From an uncultured Collinsella sp. (lineage in GTDB: Bacteria > Actinomycetota > Coriobacteriia > Coriobacteriales > Coriobacteriaceae), in the NCBI GenBank assembly GCA_900549085.1, contig URMO01000034.1, forward strand, positions 1 to 20,240: a stretch of 20,240 bases of DNA, written 5' to 3'. Shown one piece after another: positions 15,330 through 20,240 of this stretch; the first letter of the stretch is position 1; each line of letters opens with the position of its first letter. The position numbers and the translations under genes are program-made. The notes under the pieces were generated by a model. That model saw nothing but the letters and a program-made list of their open reading frames with translations. It was not told the origin of the DNA and searched no databases.

Positions 15330-15953
15330 TTAACTGTTCTTCATGACAATCGAATCCACGACATCAGCCACATTCTCGCAGCAGTCGGCGCAGTACTCCA
15401 GGAAAGCGTAGACGTCACGCCAGGCGATGACCTCGAGCGGGTCCTTGCCATTGACGTGCAGGTTGCGCATGGCGTTGATGTAGAGCTCATCGGCCTCGGA
15501 CTCAATGGTGTTGATCTGGATGACCAGCTCGCGCAGGGTCTTGGACTTGCGGTAATTAGGCAGCTCGACCATAAGGTCCTTCATGGCGCGGCAGGCGTCG
15601 GTCACCTTGTGGGCGATGACAATGGCATCGGGGTGGATGCTCTGGATGTTGGTGAAGTAGACGCGCTGCACGACGCCCTCGATACGGTCAAGCACAGTGT
15701 CGAGCGAGCAGCTCATCAGGTCCAGATCCTCGCGCTCAAGCGGGGTGATAAAGGCAGTGAGCAGGGCATCCTCGAGCTCATGGTGCTTCTTGTCGGCCGC
15801 ATGCTCAATCGCATGCATCTCTTCGAGCATGCCGTGGATCTGCGCGGGATCAAAGTTCTCAAAAATCTTGATGAGCAACTCTGCGGCCTGGACAGCAAGG
15901 TCGGCGCAGGCGACGTAGTTGTCAAAGTAGAACGAATCGGGTTTCTTTGCCAT
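15330..15953 (-). CDS. DUF47 (PhoU-like) Pit accessory protein
   Basis: DUF47/TIGR00153 proteins are all-helical PhoU relatives encoded beside PiT permeases and thought to control them. The 207-residue product, starting MAKKPDSFYFDNYV, is predicted all-helical with heptad-like acidic segments: HAIEHAADKKHHELEDALLTAFITPLEREDLDLM is the family hallmark, with its E-x-x-AD and HE metal-binding-like residues. The C-terminal half repeats the pattern in NTIESEADELYINAM. The start ATG at 15953 has GAAAGGA upstream on the minus strand. It lies 67 bases downstream of the PiT gene on the same strand, so the two likely form an operon ending at the palindrome 15226-15309. Confidence 0.92.
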   Translation of the reverse strand: MAKKPDSFYFDNYVACADLAVQAAELLIKIFENFDPAQIHGMLEEMHAIEHAADKKHHELEDALLTAFITPLEREDLDLMSCSLDTVLDRIEGVVQRVYFTNIQSIHPDAIVIAHKVTDACRAMKDLMVELPNYRKSKTLRELVIQINTIESEADELYINAMRNLHVNGKDPLEVIAWRDVYAFLEYCADCCENVADVVDSIVMKNS

Positions 15954-16020
15954 GAGTGGGTCCTTTCGAGGCGAAGACGGGTGGGCGAGGTATTGCGGTC
16001 CGGATGGACGTTCGGTTTGA

Positions 16021-17070
16021 CTAGATGAACATCATGAACAGCTTGGCCATGACAAAGCTGATAAGTCCGCAGGCGGGGAAGGTGAAGAACCAGGTGAACA
16101 TCATGTCCTTGACGACACCGAAGTTGATCGCCGAGAGGCGCTTGACGGCACCGACACCCATAATGGCGCAGGTCTTGATGTGCGTGGAGGACACGGGGAT
16201 GCCGGTGAGCGTGGCAAGCAGCAGGTTTGCGGCGCCCGCCAGGTCGGCGGAGAAGCCCTGGTACTTTTCGAGCTTGACCATGCTCTGACCGACAGACTTG
16301 ATGATGCGCTCACCGCCCACGCTGGTGCCGATGCCCATGGTGGCCGAGCACAGCAGCATGATCCAGATGGGGATGCCGGCGTCGCCGACGCTCGTCTGTC
16401 CGCTGGCAAAGGCGACACCTAAAAAGAGCACGCCGATAAACTTTTGTCCATCTTGCGCGCCGTGCATAAAGCTCATGGCCGCGGCACTTGCGATCTGAGC
16501 ATATTTAAAGAAGACATTGGCACGTCGCCTGTTGGCGGCGGCGAAAAGAATCGAGACGAGCTTGCACAGGACCCAGCCCATGATAAAGCCCAGGCCGATG
16601 GAGAGCGCCAAGCCGTAGATGACCTTCATCCACTCGTGGACGTTGACGCTGCTCGCGCCGCCGAGGGCGATTGCGGCACCGGTCAGGCCGGCGATAAGGC
16701 TGTGGCTTTGCGAGGTGGGGATGCCAAAACGCGATGCCGTGGCGCCGTAGACGACGATGGAGAACAGCGCCGCGCAGAGGCACGCGAGCGCCATGGTGCT
16801 GTTTCCGCCAAAGTCGACGATATGTGAGATGGTGTTGGCGACGCTCGCGTTAAAGTGCGTCATGATGAGCACGCCGAGGAAGTTGAATGCGGCGCTCATG
16901 AGAATGGCTGCGCGGGCGGGCATGCAGCGCGTGGTGACACAGGTCGCGATGGCGTTGGGCGCGTCGGTCCATCCGTTGACGAAGATAGCGCCGAGCGCGA
17001 GGATCACGGTGACGGCAAGGACTGGGTTCGACACAATTTGGCCGAGGAAGGCTGAGAACGTTACGTCCAT
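16021..17070 (-). CDS. pit: PiT family inorganic phosphate permease
   Basis: PiT proteins take up phosphate, often as a metal-phosphate complex, using the proton or sodium gradient, at lower affinity than Pst. The 349-residue product is almost wholly hydrophobic with about ten membrane helices and an inverted duplicated topology. The N-terminal signature reads VNGWTDAPNAIATCV (31-45), and its second copy reads MHGAQDGQKFIGV from residue 202. Each half also carries a PTSQSHSLIAGLTGA or PVSSTHIKTCAIMGVGA motif. The start ATG 17070 has a modest GAGAAAG upstream. It is divergent from the small gene at 17298 and precedes the DUF47 gene. Together they form a second phosphate uptake unit about 5 kb from pst. 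Confidence 0.95.
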   Translation of the reverse strand: MDVTFSAFLGQIVSNPVLAVTVILALGAIFVNGWTDAPNAIATCVTTRCMPARAAILMSAAFNFLGVLIMTHFNASVANTISHIVDFGGNSTMALACLCAALFSIVVYGATASRFGIPTSQSHSLIAGLTGAAIALGGASSVNVHEWMKVIYGLALSIGLGFIMGWVLCKLVSILFAAANRRRANVFFKYAQIASAAAMSFMHGAQDGQKFIGVLFLGVAFASGQTSVGDAGIPIWIMLLCSATMGIGTSVGGERIIKSVGQSMVKLEKYQGFSADLAGAANLLLATLTGIPVSSTHIKTCAIMGVGAVKRLSAINFGVVKDMMFTWFFTFPACGLISFVMAKLFMMFI

Positions 17071-17100
17071 ATATGGGCTTTCTCGAAGTTTGCAGGCACG

Positions 17101-17132
17101 TTACAAAAACATGATAAATCGTATCACCTCCT
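17101..17132 (-). promoter_or_regulatory. Perfect Shine-Dalgarno with a three-codon open frame upstream of pit
   Basis: On the minus strand, ten bases AGGAGGTGAT (17132-17123) match the full anti-Shine-Dalgarno complement, followed ten bases later by ATG TTT TTG TAA (17112-17101). That mini-frame is in phase with pit, whose ATG comes 30 bases after its stop. The same bases include TGATACGAT (17126-17118), which could instead be an extended -10, and TGATA/TATCA around five bases. The rest of the gap 17071-17297 holds nothing else recognisable. Confidence 0.35.
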
Positions 17133-17283
17133 GCGGGTTTCTTTACCGAGTTCTGATGGGAGAAGTGAATTTTTTGGCACTAACATTGAATATTTGCCCT
17201 GTTGACCGCGGGTGTTCTTTTTGCTAGCACGCCATGAGGACACGTGCGCGCCCCAACATCCCAAAACCACAGCCTGTTCGCTT

Positions 17284-17289
17284 TACAAT
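17284..17289 (+). promoter_or_regulatory. Candidate -10 element (TACAAT) for possible leaderless transcript
   Basis: TACAAT (5/6 match) ends eight bases before ATG 17298, placing the expected transcription start at or within a couple of bases of that ATG. No -35 is clear at 16-18 bp. Confidence 0.4.
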
Positions 17290-17297
17290 ATGCAAAC

Positions 17298-17657
17298 ATG
17301 CGTTCGATAATAGGAGGCATGGAATATCGACAGACAGATGGTAAAACTCGACGCGTGCACAAGCAGTATGTGGACGTCGTGGCCCGCATCCTCGCGGGCG
17401 GACAAGTCGTGCCGGTTACCGTCTGCTGGGTCGACGGTCGCTGTTTTACGATCGACGAGATTGTCTCATCCACCGGTTTTGGCCTAACGGTTCACGGCAT
17501 TCGTACGGCAACCTATAAGGTTCGTTTTGGTGGGCATGCGACCGAACTGTATCTGGAAGAACAGGCGCGCGAGCGACCGGATGGCTCGCAGGCCCATCTG
17601 ATGCGTTGGTGGGTGTGGGCATTCGACCGTACGCTCGAGAGCGGGCGCCGCAGGTAA
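17298..17657 (+). CDS. Small conserved-looking protein of unknown function
   Basis: I do not recognise this gene with confidence. From ATG 17298 it encodes 119 residues with a basic N-terminus (YRQTDGKTRRVHKQYVDV). A beta-rich middle follows (VPVTVCWVDGRCFTIDEIVSS, then ATYKVRFGGHATELYLEEQ), and a Trp-rich end (RWWVWAFDRTLE). The pattern of alternating hydrophobic strands with a WVDGR turn resembles small actinobacterial DUF6504-like proteins; this is a weak impression. No signal peptide or membrane helix is seen. The start is uncertain: AGGAGG at 17312-17317 is one base before ATG 17319 (too close) and beyond ATG 17298, which could be read leaderless. Codon use resembles the neighbours. It is divergent from pit and followed by a separately promoted gene. 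Confidence 0.7.
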   Translation: MRSIIGGMEYRQTDGKTRRVHKQYVDVVARILAGGQVVPVTVCWVDGRCFTIDEIVSSTGFGLTVHGIRTATYKVRFGGHATELYLEEQARERPDGSQAHLMRWWVWAFDRTLESGRRR

Positions 17658-17675
17658 GAGCGCGCGGCATTCGGG

Positions 17676-17681
17676 TACAAT
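17676..17681 (+). promoter_or_regulatory. Candidate -10 element (GG-TACAAT) for the BI-1-like gene
   Basis: TACAAT preceded by GGG lies 55 bases before ATG 17737 in the 79-base gap after the small upstream gene. It matches the -10 consensus at 5/6; no -35 is visible at normal spacing. Confidence 0.4.
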
Positions 17682-17736
17682 GGCAGGAATCTTGTCACCT
17701 ACGGCGCTGTCGCGGCGCTTTTGAAAGGACGATATT

Positions 17737-18432
17737 ATGAACGATATCCAGGGTTATCAGAACGGCCCCATTGAGACCGGCGCAAGCCGTGCCAAGGAGA
17801 TGTCGCCGCGTGCGTACAACCTTGCCATGTCTGCCCTGATCTTTTTGGGCTTTTGCGCCATGGGTGCCGGTGCTTACTTTACGAGCACCATGGCGTTTGC
17901 CCGCATGATGATGAGCGGCGCCGCCTTGCCGCTGGTCTTTGGCTCGTTTATTTTGACCATCGTCGGCATGGTCATGATGTCGGCCGCCGCGGGCAAGCAG
18001 TCTGTGGGTCTGTCCCTTGTGGGCTACGTAATCTTTGCGAGTACCTTTGGCCTGACCGCGTCGTTTGGCCTTGCCAATTACGACCTGCCCACCATCAACA
18101 CTGCCTTTATCGCCACGGCCGCCATCACCTTTGTCTTTGGTGCGCTGGGCGTGACCTTCCCCAAGTTCTTCCAGCGTGTGTACGGCATTGGTTTTGGCAT
18201 CCTGCTTGCCACGATTCTGGTCGAGATCGTGCTGATGTTTATGGGCGTCTCGCAGTCCATCACCGACCTGATCGTGATCGTGGTGTTCGCCGGCTTTATT
18301 GGCTACGACACCTATGTGGCCACGACGGTGCCGCCCACGCTGCCCAACGCCGTGCTCATGGCATCCAACCTGTTCGTGGACATCATCAACGTGTTCCTGC
18401 GCATCCTGAACATCCTTGGTCGTCGCGACTAG
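17737..18432 (+). CDS. Bax-inhibitor-1/YccA family membrane protein (TMBIM fold)
   Basis: BI-1 family proteins are seven-helix membrane proteins; the Bacillus homologue YetJ is a pH-sensitive calcium leak channel. The 231-residue product has a short hydrophilic N-terminus followed by MSPRAYNLAMSALIF, where the first helix starts, and about seven hydrophobic helices. The C-terminal signature ASNLFVDIINVFLRILNILG is characteristic. Asp191 (GYDTY) and Asp215 (LFVDII) are 24 residues apart, the same spacing as the pH-sensing aspartate pair Asp171/Asp195 of YetJ. GAAAGGA at 17723-17729 precedes ATG 17737. It stands alone between its own promoter candidate and a strong terminator. Confidence 0.93.
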   Translation: MNDIQGYQNGPIETGASRAKEMSPRAYNLAMSALIFLGFCAMGAGAYFTSTMAFARMMMSGAALPLVFGSFILTIVGMVMMSAAAGKQSVGLSLVGYVIFASTFGLTASFGLANYDLPTINTAFIATAAITFVFGALGVTFPKFFQRVYGIGFGILLATILVEIVLMFMGVSQSITDLIVIVVFAGFIGYDTYVATTVPPTLPNAVLMASNLFVDIINVFLRILNILGRRD

Positions 18433-18475
18433 TGCCAAATTGCAGCGGTGCTTGCGCACGTGTAAATCGATGCGG

Positions 18476-18503
18476 AAGGCGGTCCTTCGGGGCCGTCTTT
18501 TTT
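18476..18503 (+). terminator. Rho-independent terminator with UUCG tetraloop after the BI-1-like gene
   Basis: GGCGGTCC (18478-18485) pairs with GGGCCGTC (18490-18497) through two G-U pairs around a TTCG loop. Six T follow (18498-18503), and AA/TT can extend the stem. Confidence 0.93.
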
Positions 18504-18516
18504 GTGCGTGGCGGGG

Positions 18517-18522
18517 TATCAT
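18517..18522 (+). promoter_or_regulatory. Candidate -10 element (GG-TATCAT) for the PARG-like gene
   Basis: TATCAT preceded by GGGG lies between the upstream terminator and the gene, 46 bases before its ATG. A promoter is required in this 65-base space. It matches the -10 consensus at 5/6; no -35 is visible. Confidence 0.4.
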
Positions 18523-18568
18523 GGATGGAAAAGCCGATAGCGGCAGAGACCGAGAAAGGTGACCACTT

Positions 18569-19687
18569 ATGGCAGACGTTGACAACAGGAACCGTAACCG
18601 CAGGCCCAATCGCGCGGGACAGTCCAATCCCAAGCGCGAGGCCCGTGCCAAGGCCGCCGAGCGTCACGTGGTGATTGTGTCCGAAGCGTGCGCCAAGGAT
18701 ATCGAGCGCTCGCTTGCCGGCGTGCGCGAGTTCGATGGCATGCCTGCCGGATTTATCGCGGCGATGAAGGCCAAGGCCCAGGCAGCTGCGGCTGCCGAGG
18801 AGCCGGTTGCCGAGGTTGTGGAGGCCGACGCTGCCGAGGTGGAGACCGCGGTTCAGCCCGAGGCGGCACCCGAGTCCACCGAGTCGGCTGACGAAGCCGA
18901 GTCCGCGCCCGCGGAGGAGGCTGCTCCGGTCCTGCCCGAGGTCACTGTGCTTGATGCCCCCGCCACGCAGGCCATTCTGGATAACGGCCGCGGCTATGCG
19001 CAGTTCTGCGACATGGCCGTACTCGCCTTTGCCTCGTTCACCAACCCGGGCGGTGGCTACATCCAGGGCTATCTGGGCCAGGAGGCTACGCTCTGTGCCG
19101 ATTCGTATCTGTACAACGTCCTCGATAAACAGCGTAAATGGTACGGCGAGAACCGTCGCCGCAACATTAACTGTGAGCTGTACCGCAACCGTGCGCTGGT
19201 GGTGCCCGCGGTGCGCTTCGACCGCAAGCATGTGCACGCCTATGCCGACGTAATCGTCGCCGCTGCACCCAACGCCAAGCGTGCTCGCCAGGAGTACCGC
19301 GTGAGCGACGATGCCTTGCTTGACGCCCTGCGCGACCGCATTCGCTTTGTGCTTGCTATATGCGATGAGCTGGGCCGCGAGAAGCTCGTACTGGGTGCTT
19401 GGGGCTGCGACAACAACGGCTTTGACGCCGAGACCGTGGCCGAGCTCTTCCGTAAGGAGCTCGCGTCGGGCGACTTTAAGGTCAAGCAGGTCTTCTTTGC
19501 CGTGCCCTCTACGCGTTGGGACGAGGATTTTGCCAAGTTCGAGCACGTGCTGGCAAACTTCCCCGAGCGCAACGAGGAGTCCTATGCCCAGGTTGCCGCT
19601 CGCGCTGCGGCTGCTCGCGCCGCCGAGCAGGCCCAGGCTGCTGCCGAGGACGACGAGGACGAGGACGATTGGCGCAAGTACCTGTAA
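18569..19687 (+). CDS. PARG-like macrodomain protein (TIGR02452/DUF2263 family) with altered QEE motif
   Basis: The family is related to poly(ADP-ribose) glycohydrolase and would bind or hydrolyse ADP-ribose modifications. The 372-residue product has a basic N-terminal helical part (1-62), an Ala/Glu/Pro-rich low-complexity linker (about 63-118), and the macrodomain (about 122-330). The signature ASFTNPGGGYIQGYLGQEATL holds GGG at 161-163. The expected QEE reads QEA at 171-173, so the second Glu, catalytic in bacterial PARG, is Ala173. VLGAWGCDNNGFDAETVAELF is the other family block. The C-terminus is an Ala-rich helix ending in an Asp/Glu run and WRKYL. AGAAAGGTGA precedes ATG 18569. It is monocistronic with a strong terminator. 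Confidence 0.88.
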   Translation: MADVDNRNRNRRPNRAGQSNPKREARAKAAERHVVIVSEACAKDIERSLAGVREFDGMPAGFIAAMKAKAQAAAAAEEPVAEVVEADAAEVETAVQPEAAPESTESADEAESAPAEEAAPVLPEVTVLDAPATQAILDNGRGYAQFCDMAVLAFASFTNPGGGYIQGYLGQEATLCADSYLYNVLDKQRKWYGENRRRNINCELYRNRALVVPAVRFDRKHVHAYADVIVAAAPNAKRARQEYRVSDDALLDALRDRIRFVLAICDELGREKLVLGAWGCDNNGFDAETVAELFRKELASGDFKVKQVFFAVPSTRWDEDFAKFEHVLANFPERNEESYAQVAARAAAARAAEQAQAAAEDDEDEDDWRKYL

Positions 19688-19712
19688 TCGGTACGTGCCG
19701 ACAGATAGGTCG

Positions 19713-19745
19713 AGCCGGCGGGAGGGCTGCTCCCGTCGGCTTTTT
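19713..19745 (+). terminator. Rho-independent terminator after the PARG-like gene
   Basis: A 12-bp stem (19713-19724 with 19730-19741, one G-U) closes a GGCTG loop and runs into five T (19741-19745). It lies 25 bases after the stop and just before the Shine-Dalgarno of the next gene. Confidence 0.94.
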
Positions 19746-19764
19746 ACTAAAGGAAGGGCTTACG

Positions 19765-20240
19765 ATGAAAAACGTTCTGTGCTTTGGCGACAGCAATACC
19801 TATGGCTACGATCCGGCAGGTATGCGCGACGGCACCGCGGTGCGCTATGAGCAGGATGTGCGCTGGTGCGGCGTGGCACAGCGTGACCTGGGCGAGGGCT
19901 GGCATGTGATTGAGGAGGGGCTCAACGGCCGCACGACGGTGCGCGACGATATGTGCCATCTGGACACTAACCTCAACGGCATTCGCGCGCTTCCGATGCT
20001 GCTCGAGGCTCATAAGCCGCTGGATGCGATCGTGATTATGCTGGGCACCAACGACTGTAAGACGGTCTTTAACGTGACAGCTTCCGATATCGCCCGTGGC
20101 GCCATGGCGCTGATTCGCGCTGTCCGCGCGTTTCCGTGGACCGACGCTGCGCCTTGTCCGCGCATTCTGCTGATGGCGCCTATCAAGATCAAGCCGCAGA
20201 TCGCCGATGTGTATATGACCGACTTTGACGAGCATTCCGT
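19765..20240 (+). CDS. SGNH/GDSL-family hydrolase, N-terminal part (cut by window end)
   Basis: The frame is open from ATG 19765 to the end of the window (158 codons), preceded by AAAGGAAGG at 19749-19757. Block I reads FGDSNTYGYDP with the nucleophile Ser10, the oxyanion-hole Gly is in EEGLNGRTTV (51-60), and the Asn block reads LGTND (93-97). The catalytic Asp/His block lies beyond the end. The EEGLNGRTTVRDD segment points to the arylesterase/acyltransferase branch resembling Mycobacterium smegmatis AcT and acetylxylan-esterase-like SGNH enzymes, probably cytoplasmic since there is no signal peptide. Substrate unknown. No promoter is obvious in the 19 bases after the upstream terminator, so it may rely on readthrough or an internal promoter. 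Confidence 0.9.
   Translation, partial: MKNVLCFGDSNTYGYDPAGMRDGTAVRYEQDVRWCGVAQRDLGEGWHVIEEGLNGRTTVRDDMCHLDTNLNGIRALPMLLEAHKPLDAIVIMLGTNDCKTVFNVTASDIARGAMALIRAVRAFPWTDAAPCPRILLMAPIKIKPQIADVYMTDFDEHS

Noticed and set aside
17695..19546. Two long minus-strand frames (17695-18651 and 18386-19546)
   Set aside because: They lie opposite the BI-1-like and PARG-like genes, run through intrinsic terminators, and have His/Arg/Gly-biased compositions with no recognisable domain.

Overview
The window reads as chromosomal DNA of a high-GC Gram-positive bacterium, most likely a Coriobacteriia member close to Collinsella. This is inferred from four things: the strong G/C third-position bias, a murG-murC-murB-ftsQ-ftsZ order with no ftsA, a SepF with a membrane-anchoring N-terminus, and the style of the small accessory genes. 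No rRNA, tRNA, CRISPR array, insertion sequence or phage gene was seen.

Positions 1-6273 hold the end of the division and cell wall (dcw) cluster on the plus strand: a 3' fragment of a probable ftsW, then murG, murC, murB, ftsQ and ftsZ, closed by a strong terminator. MurG and MurC/MurB make lipid II and its UDP-MurNAc precursors; FtsQ and FtsZ act in the divisome. Positions 6435-14413 continue with the set that usually follows ftsZ in Gram-positives (pgeF/ylmD, yggS/ylmE, sepF/ylmF, yggT/ylmG, divIVA). Here a complete high-affinity phosphate uptake operon, pstS-pstC-pstA-pstB-phoU, sits between pgeF and yggS, and pstS overlaps pgeF by four bases. The yggT gene has no ATG, GTG or TTG where its first membrane helix needs one.

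Positions 14431-17070 are on the minus strand: a small nitroreductase, then a noncoding stretch of unusual structure (two degenerate tandem copies and a 22-bp perfect palindrome), then a DUF47 PhoU-like protein and a PiT-family phosphate permease that form a second, low-affinity phosphate module. The divIVA and nitroreductase terminators face each other.

Positions 17284-20240 return to the plus strand with four separately promoted genes: a small conserved-looking protein of unknown function, a Bax-inhibitor-1-like membrane protein with both pH-sensing aspartates, a PARG-like (TIGR02452/DUF2263) macrodomain protein whose QEE signature reads QEA, and the first part of an SGNH/GDSL esterase cut by the window end. 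Two clear intrinsic terminators separate the last three.

No clear defence or mobile system is present. The points most worth a second look are the non-canonical yggT start, the structured noncoding DNA at 15095-15309, the pst insertion in the division cluster, the altered PARG motif, the palindromes before phoU, and a recurring GGTAYMVT element (Y=C/T, M=A/C, V=A/C/G) upstream of many genes.
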